A stretch of DNA of 64,000 bases, from assembly GCF_014133895.1 (NCBI RefSeq), contig NC_050732.1, forward strand, positions 372,001 to 436,000. Reading direction: 5' to 3'. Below the pieces are notes generated by a model that was not told where the DNA came from, did not search any database, and was given only the letters and a program-made list of their open reading frames with translations. The position numbers and the translations under genes were made by a program. This document shows positions 9,395 to 19,157 of this stretch, piece after piece; position 1 is the stretch's first letter; each line of letters begins with the position of its first letter. This DNA is from Torulaspora globosa. Lineage: Eukaryota; Ascomycota; Saccharomycetes; Saccharomycetales; Saccharomycetaceae.

Positions 9395-11194
9395 TTAATA
9401 GTGATTCAATGACCAAAGCCTTACTTTACCCTGTTCGTTACCGACAGCTAGCATTTCGCCGTGGGGGGAAAATGAGACAGCTGTGACTTTTCCCAAAGGT
9501 GTGCCGCTGGTAGGCCAGTTTGAGAACACGCTACAGGTGGGTAAGTGAACCAAACGTAGCGCATCTTTTATAGCCCTGGATGCCATGCATAATATCTGTC
9601 CATCTGGAGAAAATGTCAGCGAAGAAATTGTTGTGGTTAACTGGTCTAATGCGGCAACTGGCCTTGGATTATTAGAGAAGCTCTTTCTATCATAGACATT
9701 AACGTAACCGCTTTCACTCCCTATGGCAAGCCATCTATTGGCTCTCACGCCACCGTTTCTTGTGGTCACTATGTTATCTGAGTTCGTGCCTCCACCAACT
9801 TGAATCTTGGTAACTCCTACGCCACCTTCATCTTTCCATTTACGGTGGATTTTCCCGCTGTCGTTTAGATTAAACTCCCAAATTTCCGAGTAAGTATTCG
9901 CTGCTATCAAAATCGTTTGGAACTTATCCTTTGATACCGGTTTATAATCAATACAGAAGTCTGTCAAGACACCATTGATTTTGCAACCGGTCATCCATAC
10001 CCCAGTCTCACCATTTAATACATTGATCCAACCATTATTACCTTGCAGAAGAATGATTCCGTGCGTTTGATTAGTGTTGAAATTGTGAAAATGCGCCACC
10101 TTGAACTTCTCAAAAGATCTTTGGGTATCTTCGTGACCATACATCCTTGAAAGCTTGTCGATTTTGGCCACAGCACCTAAAGAAGATGAATGCGTCAAAG
10201 CGTTGGATAGATCCCATGAATGCATGTAGCGTCTCCTGCCCCCAGAGAAAATACGTTGCACATCAGGTTTATCTCTAAAACCACCCAGTGGCGAAGCATA
10301 AAAACAGCAGGTTTGAACTGGCGTGCCTCTCAGGTGAACGCTAGTAACTAAGTGGTTGGTCTTTCCATCAATGTGATAAATTCGCAGCGTTCGATCATAA
10401 CCACCAGTTAGAAGCAAAGGCTTATAAGGGTGGAATGACAGCGACTGTATTGCTGAATGTGACGGATGTGCAACATTGGCATCTTTCAATCGTACGATAT
10501 CCAGTGTCTTTGGCGGGAGAAGCCTGTGGGAGATATCCTTATACTCGTAAAGAGTCCCCAGGATCTTGGAGAGCGCGTTCATATCACCGTCAACCGCCTG
10601 CTCATTTTCCTTATCGGACTCGTTACCGTCTGCCTGCTCCTCGTCGGATACATCATCTACCCAACTAGGTTTGGGATATATTTTTTCAAATTGAGCTCTG
10701 AGCCTCCGAATATAATCTCTACCGCTAATTTGTGACTCTTGGTAAGATTTTCTCAATTTCTTACTTCTGTTCGACGTGACAATGGATACAGAAACACCCT
10801 CATCATCGGAATCTTGCCAGGCGTCTTCGTCATCCCCCATCAATTCACCACTGCTTTCCTCAGACGGCTCACTTTCATCCACAACGACATCTTCATCCAC
10901 TTCCATTTCACCATCGTCTACGAAAAATAGCTGATCGTCTTGAATACGATTCAAGTCTGGATTAACGTCCTCGTCATCGTCTTCTGAACCGGAGCGATAG
11001 CCGTCAGCATACGTCTCCGCGATCTCATCTTCCTGTTCATTTAACAGAAGCTCTAGATCAAAGTTCTTGATATTCTCCTGGAAGTCCGATGTGTCACCAA
11101 ACACAATCTTTGCCAGCAATTGTTCCTCCTCATCAGGCGACGGAATCTCATGATTTATCGCGCCAGGCTGTGGGATTTTCACAGCAGTAGTCAT
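9395..11194 (-). CDS. UTP18: U3 snoRNP / SSU processome WD40 protein Utp18
   Basis: This 599-residue protein (594 in S. cerevisiae) is a small-subunit processome component needed for 18S rRNA maturation in the nucleolus. The N-terminal 200 residues are very acidic (long D/E clusters), with the conserved YIRRLRAQFEKIYPKPSWV segment near their end. WD40 repeats follow, including SLSFHPYKPLLLTGGYDRTLRIY, a block around GGRRRYMHSWDL and a final repeat around GNEQGKVRLWSL. Arg/Lys-type nucleolar signals are not obvious. It converges with the unrecognised gene at 7590 and diverges from DUG2. PAC-like and RRPE motifs about 100-130 bp upstream fit ribosome-biogenesis control. Confidence 0.93.
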   Translation of the reverse strand: MTTAVKIPQPGAINHEIPSPDEEEQLLAKIVFGDTSDFQENIKNFDLELLLNEQEDEIAETYADGYRSGSEDDDEDVNPDLNRIQDDQLFFVDDGEMEVDEDVVVDESEPSEESSGELMGDDEDAWQDSDDEGVSVSIVTSNRSKKLRKSYQESQISGRDYIRRLRAQFEKIYPKPSWVDDVSDEEQADGNESDKENEQAVDGDMNALSKILGTLYEYKDISHRLLPPKTLDIVRLKDANVAHPSHSAIQSLSFHPYKPLLLTGGYDRTLRIYHIDGKTNHLVTSVHLRGTPVQTCCFYASPLGGFRDKPDVQRIFSGGRRRYMHSWDLSNALTHSSSLGAVAKIDKLSRMYGHEDTQRSFEKFKVAHFHNFNTNQTHGIILLQGNNGWINVLNGETGVWMTGCKINGVLTDFCIDYKPVSKDKFQTILIAANTYSEIWEFNLNDSGKIHRKWKDEGGVGVTKIQVGGGTNSDNIVTTRNGGVRANRWLAIGSESGYVNVYDRKSFSNNPRPVAALDQLTTTISSLTFSPDGQILCMASRAIKDALRLVHLPTCSVFSNWPTSGTPLGKVTAVSFSPHGEMLAVGNEQGKVRLWSLNHY

Positions 11195-11827
11195 TAATAC
11201 TGTGTCAATGATTTATCGGGAGTAAAATAAGAGATCTAGGAGTGAATTGGACCCTACAAAAACCTCCAAAGAGCTGTTTTACTCGTATCTAGACGAGATG
11301 AGATGAGATGAGCTTGAAAATTTTCTACCTTGGCCTAAACAGCTGTGGTGTACAGGTGTGTTGAAAAATTATAACTAGCAGACCTAATTGAAGATCAACA
11401 GACTTATAGAAGAGCTACAACCGTGGGTTAGTGCATGGCCTGACGGTTCGTCAACACTTCATATCCACTTTTACCCAATTCTTTGGGTTGTAGGATTCCT
11501 CGGTGATCTCCCCCGGTGTAATGCTCTTTCAGAATACTGAAGGAAGTGTTTGCGCAGATTCTTTGCCAAAATTATGAATAGCATCGTATCAGTCGTAAGA
11601 AACCTCGACCATCTTGAATGTAACTACTAGATACATGGAGATAGATAGCCAAGTTTCTAAGCAGCCACGGAAATGACAATCTGACTCCTCTTTTTGAGTG
11701 TCCAATTGAGGGCTTCCCTTATCTAAAGATGTGGCTTCACTTGCCAGGATGGACAGTGATATAAGCTGCTGTTAAACAGCGCTTACTGCATTATTGGAAG
11801 ATAAGAATCGAGAGATTTTGGTATCTG
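11195..11827. other. Divergent intergenic region UTP18-DUG2
   Basis: About 630 bp without a gene. The UTP18-proximal part holds GATGAG repeats and AAAATTTT, listed separately. I see no further recognisable element toward DUG2. Confidence 0.5.
11297..11324 (-). promoter_or_regulatory. UTP18: PAC-like GATGAG cluster plus RRPE upstream of UTP18
   Basis: Three overlapping copies of GATGAG, the core of the PAC motif GCGATGAG, occupy 11297-11312. AAAATTTT, the core of RRPE, lies at 11317-11324. Both fall 103-130 bp upstream of the UTP18 ATG. In yeasts this pair marks ribosome-biogenesis promoters (Tod6/Dot6 for PAC, Stb3 for RRPE). The PAC copies lack the leading GC, so they are variants. Confidence 0.65.
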
Positions 11828-14494
11828 ATGGCATCTTCAAACAATCCAGAGTTGGTTCATAAGTGGGGCCATGGTTACTCCATTATATCAATCATTTCGT
11901 TCCCAAAGAGAAATCTGCTGTTTGCAGGTACGCAAGACTCGAAGATCCTGGCATTTACTCTCTACACATATGAATTGGTAAAGACGATACAGTTGGGCGA
12001 TGATCAGGAACTCAACACTCGTTCGAGCGTTCTGTGTCTCGAGAGGTCCAATGATGAAAACTACCTGTTCTCAGCAGGTGCGGATTCACTTGTCAGAGTA
12101 TGGTCTTTGTACGAGATTGGTGGAACGGTCCAAGTCAGAGAAGTGGCGACGGTTTATTCGGTCACAGATATAGGTGACATCTTCTCTATCACATATCTGG
12201 ACTCGATACAAACGCTTGTATTTGGTTGCCAAAATGCTAGCATGCTGTATCTGGGAAACATCTTTGATAAGCTTTTAGCTGCGGAAGAGAATTCACCTTG
12301 CGATCTAAACAGATTACCGCATAGAAGATACGATAAATTCTTTGATTCTTCAGGACCAACAGGTCAACCAAGTCAAAAACAAGTAGCATCCGACAAATTT
12401 CATGAGAAGGCATTGCAGAACGGGCCTTGTAATCTAATTTTGGAGATATCGTCTGAGAATATCATCAACTATGCACATAACGGTTTCGTTTACAGCATCT
12501 CGAAGCTCTGTCTCAGCTGCAGCAGTTTACTGCGCAACGATAGCACTAGCGAATTTGAGCATAATCATCCACATGAGTTTGAACGCAAAAAAAGCTTATG
12601 TCGCAGCCATTCGGATATATCAGAATGCATCATCACGGGCGGGGGAGACGGTATTAGTAGAGTATGGTGCTTGACAAAAAACGTTAATGGGGTTGTCTCA
12701 GTCAGTTCGCTAGGTACCGTGCTGGACAATGAAGAAACTGTGCTTGCTCAGGCAACTGATTTTCCCTTCCTATACTGCGGCCTTTCTGAAGGCATTATCA
12801 AGATTTGGGACTTGACTACAAAACAATTAGTGTCCACTTTGCACACCCCTGACAAGTCAGATATCATATCAATATCCGTTTACAAGAATCATGTCTTTGC
12901 CATTAACGAGGGAGGAATAACTCTATTCCACGATAAGGAAGTGATTCATTGGAACGAACATCAAGATAAAATGTTGAGTTCAGATCTGTTCGAGAGACGT
13001 ATTGGGCCAAACGAAATGCAGCTAAGCTTCCTAGTTGGCGGCAATGACGGTACATTGCGTTTATGGAATCTGTCAGAGGTCTTGAAGAACTCGCTAACAG
13101 AGATCGAAAATCAGGCTTCGGAGTTGGGCCGTCGCAAATCTATCGCCCTCGCTCGCGGCAGCTCTCTCAAACCTGATAGTGAGCACATGTTGGCAACTCT
13201 GCGTGACTTGATAGGCATGCAGTCTGTATCACAATCACCCAGCACAGTGGAACAGCTTGAATCTAGACGTTGTGCTACCTATTTGAGCAAACTTTTCTCT
13301 AAGTTTGGGGCCAAAGAAGTACACTTATTTCCCCTAGAATCTGGCCATAATCCAGTGGTGTTTGCCTCTTTCATTGGAAATGGCAAGAACAAACAAAAGA
13401 TTCTGTGGTATGGCCACTATGATGTTATTCCAGCTGCTGATCGGAATAGATGGAATTCGGACCCGTTCACTCTAACTTGCGAAAATGGCTATATGAGGGG
13501 ACGTGGAGTTAGCGATAACAAGGGTCCCCTGGTTGCCGCAATTCATTCTGTTGCGACGCTCTTGAAGGCTGGAGAACTGCGCAACGATGTTGTATTCATC
13601 GTTGAAGGAAGCGAAGAGATAGGTTCCCCGGGGCTCGAATTGGTATGCACTCAAAGCAAGGAATTGATCGGTGGAAAAATCGACTGGATCTTCCTAAGTA
13701 ACTCAACGTGGGTTGATGAAGAGCACCCCTGTCTGAATTACGGCTTGAGAGGTGTCATAAATGCGAAGATTAAAGTCTGGAGCGACGAGCCCGATAGGCA
13801 TTCAGGTGTGGACGGTGGTTTACACAGAGAACCTACAGCTGATTTATTCAACATTATCTCCAAACTACAGGATGATCAGGGAAGGATTCAGATTCCAAAT
13901 TTTTACGAACCATTAAAGGACATCAGTGCATATGACCGCCATAGGTTCAAAGAGATCGTCGATATTGTTCAATTTGAGAATAATGTAGAAGTCGATGACC
14001 TCATAAAGAACTGGGCCAAACCTTCCTTATCTGTTACGACAATGACCATGAGTGGCCCAGGAAACGTTACCGTGATTCCACAATCGGCAACTGTCGGATT
14101 ATCAATAAGACTTGTGCCTGAGCAGAGCGTCTGCGAGGTCAAGAAAGCATTGACAGAATACTTACAGAGATGCTTTCAAGAGCTCTCCACCCCCAATTAC
14201 CTACAAATATCGATAGAAAACTGTGCCGAAGCCTGGCTAGGTGACCCAACCAATCATGCATATCAGGTTTTCAAGGAAGAGATGACAAAAACCTGGGAAA
14301 TGGAGCCACTCTTCGTCAAAGAAGGTGGATCCGTGCCCTGCGTGAGAGCACTAGAACGCATATTCAATGCGCCCGCCATTCAGATCCCATGCGGTCAATC
14401 TACTGACAATGGGCATCTGGATAACGAGAATTTGAGAATCAAGAACTGGACAAATCTGGCGGAGATTATCTCGAACGTTTTCAGAAGACTCTGA
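11828..14494 (+). CDS. DUG2: Glutathione-degrading peptidase subunit Dug2 (WD40 + M20 peptidase)
   Basis: This 888-residue protein (878 in S. cerevisiae) is the peptidase-like subunit of the Dug2-Dug3 glutaminase-type complex, which opens the gamma-glutamyl bond of glutathione in the cytosol. The N-terminal ~420 residues form WD40-like repeats, for example SAGADSLVRVWSL, GGGDGISRVWCL and GGNDGTLRLWNL. The rest is an M20-family metallopeptidase. Its metal and catalytic residues are visible: H530 and D532 in YGHYDV, D563 in GVSDNKGP and E596/E597 in EGSEEIGSPG. The C-terminus carries the conserved EGGSVPC and CGQSTDNGH segments. All catalytic residues are intact. It diverges from UTP18 and is followed by SAF1 on the same strand. 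Confidence 0.94.
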   Translation: MASSNNPELVHKWGHGYSIISIISFPKRNLLFAGTQDSKILAFTLYTYELVKTIQLGDDQELNTRSSVLCLERSNDENYLFSAGADSLVRVWSLYEIGGTVQVREVATVYSVTDIGDIFSITYLDSIQTLVFGCQNASMLYLGNIFDKLLAAEENSPCDLNRLPHRRYDKFFDSSGPTGQPSQKQVASDKFHEKALQNGPCNLILEISSENIINYAHNGFVYSISKLCLSCSSLLRNDSTSEFEHNHPHEFERKKSLCRSHSDISECIITGGGDGISRVWCLTKNVNGVVSVSSLGTVLDNEETVLAQATDFPFLYCGLSEGIIKIWDLTTKQLVSTLHTPDKSDIISISVYKNHVFAINEGGITLFHDKEVIHWNEHQDKMLSSDLFERRIGPNEMQLSFLVGGNDGTLRLWNLSEVLKNSLTEIENQASELGRRKSIALARGSSLKPDSEHMLATLRDLIGMQSVSQSPSTVEQLESRRCATYLSKLFSKFGAKEVHLFPLESGHNPVVFASFIGNGKNKQKILWYGHYDVIPAADRNRWNSDPFTLTCENGYMRGRGVSDNKGPLVAAIHSVATLLKAGELRNDVVFIVEGSEEIGSPGLELVCTQSKELIGGKIDWIFLSNSTWVDEEHPCLNYGLRGVINAKIKVWSDEPDRHSGVDGGLHREPTADLFNIISKLQDDQGRIQIPNFYEPLKDISAYDRHRFKEIVDIVQFENNVEVDDLIKNWAKPSLSVTTMTMSGPGNVTVIPQSATVGLSIRLVPEQSVCEVKKALTEYLQRCFQELSTPNYLQISIENCAEAWLGDPTNHAYQVFKEEMTKTWEMEPLFVKEGGSVPCVRALERIFNAPAIQIPCGQSTDNGHLDNENLRIKNWTNLAEIISNVFRRL

Positions 14495-14663
14495 AGACTT
14501 GAACTACTTATTTGTACATATCGTATTAATTCATTCTCTTTGTAGATCATTAATGCGCCTCTGTCATCAAGGGCTTTAAAAGTTGTCTTACCGGCAACCT
14601 TACGACAAGGCATACAGAATACAAGTTTAGGTTACTGTCAAGAAAATCTGACAGTCTGGTTCT

Positions 14664-16397
14664 ATGTCAGATATTTCCTCAGATGATGGGGCTGTCTACA
14701 ACAGCGTTCCTCCGGATATTGTGCAAGCTGCTTTACCGTTTCTGTCACCTCAGGACATCAGGAGTCTTTCCCACACCAATAGGTACTTCTACAAGTTGCT
14801 GAATTACAAATCATCAGAAACTTTATGGCACGATCTTTTCTGTAAGGTTTACGAGACTTCTTATAGTGATGATGAGCCTTTTGGAGACAAGATTATGTTG
14901 CAGAACTTCAGCTCACTGAGCTGGCAAGAGCGCTTCAAACTGCGTTCGGAGGAGGCCAAACTTCATACCTGGGGTTGTCTTAAGCATGCAAGATTGGGGT
15001 TTACGGCTACTTCCAACCCTCATATACCTGAAGCGGATGTCAACGGCATTGGAAGAAGGCTTAGATATGGTGTGAACACTCCGGAGCTTGTCCCTTGGTT
15101 CTCGTCGGATGAGAGTAAGTTGAACGGGGATAGTTCTATAGTTCAGCTATCGGGTGGTGGGTTTTCTTTCCAAATTTTGACCCGATCTGGGAAGCTTTAT
15201 ACCACAGGCTCAACTTTCTCAGGTGGCCATGTTGGCCCGGGACCGGCTGAGGGACAACATGACTTTAACCCCTTTCGTGAAGCGGTTCACAATCTCGAAG
15301 CTTCTTTTCCTCACACCAGAGACATCGTGCTGGCTCCCGTTGGTCTCCCAGGAAGTTTCCCAGGAAGATCTACCCAACATCATGGTCCGACTCCAACTCT
15401 TGGTCCTCACTCGAATATATACGAGGAGCTAGAGCAAATGGACAGGAACTCCGCTCAGACGGTGCCCAACAATGAGCATATAAAGAGGGTATACCCTCGC
15501 AATGCCTTTGAAATATTCACTTCAGATTCCAACTCTTTCAAGGTGGACAAGGAGCAACTGGACTCTATCAAGTTTGTGGCGGTCTCATCTGGTAGAAGTC
15601 ATTTCATTGCTATGGATACCAAACATGATTTATACTCGTGGGACTCGCCTGACTCTGACTATGGTGTCAAACTAGCTTTCGAAGGGCTGCCACCTAGAGA
15701 AACTAATCCAATATGGAAGATTGCCTCAGGCTGGGACTTGAATTGCATATACGTACATCAGGTTGGATTGGTCGTCTGGAATAAACGTGAAGCACTCAAG
15801 AAGGGTGAGCTGTGCTCAAAAGCTGACTATTCAATTATTCCTCAGACAGGTGAGATTACAGGTCCTCGTAAAGTAATCGACTTTGCATGCTTCCAAGGGG
15901 ACTGCGTGTTTTACATTACAAACGACGGGGAAAACCTCTGGAAATACTCCCATGGTCTTGTTCAGCAAATCAAGCTCCCGATTGCAGGGAAATTTGTGAG
16001 AATATCTGTTTGTTATAGCCTTCTGGTCCTTTTTACCGATAACGAATGCTACACGGTTAAAATCGAGAACGGTAACGTCGACAACGAAACGCTCATTGAG
16101 CTGAAACTGGAAGATCCTGACGATCGAGTGATTTCTTTAGCCACCGGAGACTATCATAATATTGCACTAACTCTAAAAGGTCAGATCTACGCTTGGGGAT
16201 TAGAGAGCCAGCTTTGTGGTTGCCTGGGCCTGGGATCCCCGGAACACGTAGTAGAGCATGAGAATATAGGAAGATGGGATAGTATAAGGAATATGAGGGT
16301 TGCGAAACCAACGAAGATTTGTCTTGATCGAGAGTACGTATGTGTGGCTGTTAGCGCTGGCGGTTGGCAGTCTGGTGCTCTGATAATCAAGAGGTAA
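14664..16397 (+). CDS. SAF1: F-box protein Saf1 with RCC1-like repeats
   Basis: This 577-residue protein is shorter than the 637 residues of S. cerevisiae Saf1. Saf1 is the SCF ubiquitin-ligase substrate adaptor that targets adenine deaminase Aah1 when cells enter quiescence. An F-box occupies about residues 14-60 (VPPDIVQAALPFLSPQDIRS through WHDLF). The remainder carries degenerate RCC1 repeats, recognisable at LHTWGCLKHARLGF, LYTTGSTFSGGHVG and IYAWGLESQLCGCLGLG, closing with an SAGGWQSGAL motif. It starts 169 bp after DUG2. It converges with the S-formylglutathione hydrolase gene across 49 bp. Identification rests on domain architecture and conserved order (YBR281C-YBR280C). Confidence 0.9.
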   Translation: MSDISSDDGAVYNSVPPDIVQAALPFLSPQDIRSLSHTNRYFYKLLNYKSSETLWHDLFCKVYETSYSDDEPFGDKIMLQNFSSLSWQERFKLRSEEAKLHTWGCLKHARLGFTATSNPHIPEADVNGIGRRLRYGVNTPELVPWFSSDESKLNGDSSIVQLSGGGFSFQILTRSGKLYTTGSTFSGGHVGPGPAEGQHDFNPFREAVHNLEASFPHTRDIVLAPVGLPGSFPGRSTQHHGPTPTLGPHSNIYEELEQMDRNSAQTVPNNEHIKRVYPRNAFEIFTSDSNSFKVDKEQLDSIKFVAVSSGRSHFIAMDTKHDLYSWDSPDSDYGVKLAFEGLPPRETNPIWKIASGWDLNCIYVHQVGLVVWNKREALKKGELCSKADYSIIPQTGEITGPRKVIDFACFQGDCVFYITNDGENLWKYSHGLVQQIKLPIAGKFVRISVCYSLLVLFTDNECYTVKIENGNVDNETLIELKLEDPDDRVISLATGDYHNIALTLKGQIYAWGLESQLCGCLGLGSPEHVVEHENIGRWDSIRNMRVAKPTKICLDREYVCVAVSAGGWQSGALIIKR

Positions 16398-16446
16398 TAA
16401 AGCAATAGCCTATGTACGCATTGTAATGCTCTCAATGATTCCTATT

Positions 16447-17340
16447 TCAAATCAACCCTAAGTTCTTGGCGTGGAAGGCTGCATGTTCCGGAACAAAACT
16501 GCTTACAAAGTAGTATGAGTGATCGAAACCGTCAACCAGTTTTAAATCAATCTTACCTTCCCAAGAAGTGCCCTTAGATGCCTCTAACAGAAGCTCAGGT
16601 TTTAAATTGCTTTCGAGGAATGGATCTTTTGTTCCCTGATGAATTAAAATCCGGTCATTTCCTCGATTGCTAACTTTCTTTACCAGTTCAGACGGATCGT
16701 ACCCTTTCCAAGCCTCCTCATCTGCCCCTAGATATCCCCCAAACGCTTTTCTACCCCAAGGAACTTTGATAGGATTGACTATGGGAGCAAAAGCGGAGCA
16801 GGACTTGTAGCGGTTCGCATCGTAATTCTTCAAGAACCCAGCTAAAGCACCGAAACCGCCCATCGAATGGCCAGTTATAGCCACGTTGTCGACGAAATCT
16901 AGACGGGAGCCGTTTGAAAAGTACTCGTCCAGCGATGTTGGCAGCTCCTTATGTATGTAATCATACATTTGATAGTGCTTGTCATAAGGCTTCTGGGTGG
17001 CATTCACGTAGAATCCTGCGCCAACGCCAAAGTCCCAGGAGCCCTCTGGATCGCCTGGCACATCTCCACCACGAGGAGATGTGTCAGGAAACACCACTGC
17101 GAATCCATACTTGTCAGCTTGGAAGGGCCAGAAAGCCTTCTCAGAAGCATTCTGAGGGCTGCAAGTTAAGCCAGAAAGGTAGTATACAGCAGGGATCACC
17201 TTGTTGTCAGTCTGGGAATAGTATTGCTTCGGCAAATAAACGTTGACATTCATTATTGTTCCGATCACTTGTGAGAAGTGGGACAGCTTCAAGAGCCTTC
17301 CTCCACAAACAGCAACATCTTCGCTTACCTTGAAAGACAT
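16447..17340 (-). CDS. S-formylglutathione hydrolase (YJL068C / esterase D family)
   Basis: This 297-residue enzyme hydrolyses S-formylglutathione to formate and glutathione, the second step of glutathione-dependent formaldehyde detoxification in the cytosol. It has the alpha/beta-hydrolase fold of the esterase D family. The nucleophile is Ser159 in GHSMGG, the oxyanion region is YYLSGLTC, and the acid and base are expected in HQGTKDPFLE and DGFDHSYYF. The SPRGGDVPGD and WDFGVGAGFYVNAT blocks are diagnostic. Length agrees with S. cerevisiae (299). In pre-WGD order it sits between SAF1 and PAF1, mixing YJL and YBR genes. Confidence 0.94.
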   Translation of the reverse strand: MSFKVSEDVAVCGGRLLKLSHFSQVIGTIMNVNVYLPKQYYSQTDNKVIPAVYYLSGLTCSPQNASEKAFWPFQADKYGFAVVFPDTSPRGGDVPGDPEGSWDFGVGAGFYVNATQKPYDKHYQMYDYIHKELPTSLDEYFSNGSRLDFVDNVAITGHSMGGFGALAGFLKNYDANRYKSCSAFAPIVNPIKVPWGRKAFGGYLGADEEAWKGYDPSELVKKVSNRGNDRILIHQGTKDPFLESNLKPELLLEASKGTSWEGKIDLKLVDGFDHSYYFVSSFVPEHAAFHAKNLGLI

Positions 17341-17630
17341 ATTACCAGTAGGGATCTTGCCAGATTATAGGTCCTATGAGATTCACCAGAGGTTAGATCT
17401 GTAGCTCCGTATGTTGATCAAATTATCCCTTAATTCAAGAGTATCTCGCTCTGTGATAAGATCTAAGAGCTGAGTACTAACTATTGTACGAACTCACGAG
17501 GAACCAGTAACAGTCCAAAATCACTTAATCAATTGGCAGCATTTATCAATTTATCGAGTAAGTTTAAATGGTTAGGTTATTTAATTGATCCGCTGTATAC
17601 TACAATGAAAAAAATTATTCGTATCTTGGC

Positions 17631-18932
17631 CTACGCTTGGATTTCTTTAGCTTGTTCTGTCTCTTTCGCATCTTGCTTCTCAGGGTCTTCTGCTAAAGAA
17701 TCTGGTTCCTTGGAGTCCTGTGTCGCCTGGGGTTCTTGAGAGGGAGGCTCTTGAGCGGCGGGCGCCGACGACTCTTGGTTATCTGTTTCTCGCTCGCGCT
17801 CCTCCTCTTCTTCGTCGACGTTTGCGAAATCAATTGGGTCGAATTTCATTCGCAATCTGTCCCTCACGTTGGCTTCTTGTGGTGTTGGGTTCCTTAAAGT
17901 GACGTTTATTTGGTCGATGTTATGTTCCCTCACTAGCGGTTTTATAACATCGTTGACCCGCCGACGTCTTAGCTCAATTCTTGAGCGGAGTGGTCTATAG
18001 TAAGCGATGCCCTTCTCGTCGTTCAGAACTAAAGCCAATTCGCCGAAGTCGCCAGCGTGTCCCTGACGTGGTATCTGCTTCATATCAAAGTCCCGCAATC
18101 TCTTGAATTTGTAGATCTTACCTTCATTCTCCTCGTCTTGTAAATTGTCATCAATCTTCTTTTCCATGTTCTTTGATAGAACGTCTGAGTGCTTGGGGTC
18201 TGTGGCATACATCGAGATCCACTCATCCTCCTCCAGCTCCACCGGACGGAAAATAGCCGTTGAAAGCGCAAGCTTCTGCTTCTCGCTGGAATGCAATGCT
18301 GCACTTCCTACCAGCTTCAACGTAAAGTAGCTTTGGTCCATCGACGCTGTATCGGGCAACAGATTCCACGTCTTCACAGCATGTACTTTCTTTTTGACTG
18401 GATGTTGCAACTGTGATAGGTCCTTTGTCATGGCGTCAAAACCGCTTTCAACCTTTTCAACTATCTGCGGGGCACTCAGGGACTCTTCGCTCTCATCTAG
18501 CTGCGAAGCTGGCCTCTTCTTCTTTTCCTCTCCATGTCCATGAGACGTGATGGCAGTCGAAATGTACTCAGTACGTCTTAAAAACGTCACCTTAGACATA
18601 TCCGTCTTCGGAATCCTATCAGCACCGGGTGCTCTCAGCAGCACTCTGTCCTGCTGAGCCAGCTTCACTCCGTCAAGTTCGTATAGATACTTGGTGTCCA
18701 TGTTGTTAAGCAGTCCAGGAACTTGCATCAGATCCAGAGGCATCCCCAGGTCATTGTTGAGCTTTACCAATGGTGTCACAGAAGTTTTGCTGTACAACGA
18801 AGTGATCAATTCTGCTGAGTCCGGCTCTTCCCCATCGTTCACTTTGTACTTGAGTAGCTTAGGTGGCAGAAGCGGAGGTGGCAGATTATTTTGGTATTTG
18901 ATCTTGGCAATATATTCCTGCTTCTTAGACAT
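17631..18932 (-). CDS. PAF1: RNA polymerase II-associated factor Paf1
   Basis: This 433-residue protein (445 in S. cerevisiae) is the core subunit of the Paf1 complex, which travels with RNA polymerase II and supports H2B ubiquitination and H3K4/K36/K79 methylation. The N-terminus YIAKIKYQNNLPPPLLPPKL is the family signature. The segment FLRRTEYIS, the EDEWISMYATDPK block and the arginine-rich YYRPLRSRIELRRRR stretch are typical. The C-terminal ~70 residues are strongly acidic, rich in E, D, S, A and Q, as in the orthologue. A perfect 10-bp hairpin lies 34 bp upstream of the ATG (listed separately). Confidence 0.94.
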   Translation of the reverse strand: MSKKQEYIAKIKYQNNLPPPLLPPKLLKYKVNDGEEPDSAELITSLYSKTSVTPLVKLNNDLGMPLDLMQVPGLLNNMDTKYLYELDGVKLAQQDRVLLRAPGADRIPKTDMSKVTFLRRTEYISTAITSHGHGEEKKKRPASQLDESEESLSAPQIVEKVESGFDAMTKDLSQLQHPVKKKVHAVKTWNLLPDTASMDQSYFTLKLVGSAALHSSEKQKLALSTAIFRPVELEEDEWISMYATDPKHSDVLSKNMEKKIDDNLQDEENEGKIYKFKRLRDFDMKQIPRQGHAGDFGELALVLNDEKGIAYYRPLRSRIELRRRRVNDVIKPLVREHNIDQINVTLRNPTPQEANVRDRLRMKFDPIDFANVDEEEEERERETDNQESSAPAAQEPPSQEPQATQDSKEPDSLAEDPEKQDAKETEQAKEIQA

Positions 18933-18965
18933 ATTGGAATCCGACAGCTACACTCTTCTATCTTT

Positions 18966-18990
18966 CTCTTGATGAGCTTTTCATCAAGAG
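18966..18990 (-). promoter_or_regulatory. PAF1: Perfect 10-bp hairpin in the presumed PAF1 leader
   Basis: The arms CTCTTGATGA (18966-18975) and TCATCAAGAG (18981-18990) are exact reverse complements with a 5-nt loop. The structure ends 34 bp upstream of the PAF1 ATG, so it is probably transcribed in the 5' UTR. On the plus strand it is followed by five T residues. Its role, if any, is unknown. Confidence 0.55.
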
Positions 18991-19157
18991 TTTTTGTCTT
19001 TCATAAGCGTCGCTCACTTGAAGTATTTGATCTTAGACAGTACTTAACTATATAAGAGGTTCCAACCTCCGAGATGCCATCATAGGTTTGAGCTAGCTGA
19101 CATCGCGGTTTCCATTTGCTTGGTCACGGTATTTGCCTTTAAAGCTTATTAACAGGT

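Noticed and set aside
17475..17481. Perfect TACTAAC on the plus strand
   Set aside because: No plus-strand gene surrounds it and no paired 5' splice site or continuing reading frame was found. TACTAAC matches at 21235-21241 (minus) and 34314-34320 (plus) fail for the same reason.
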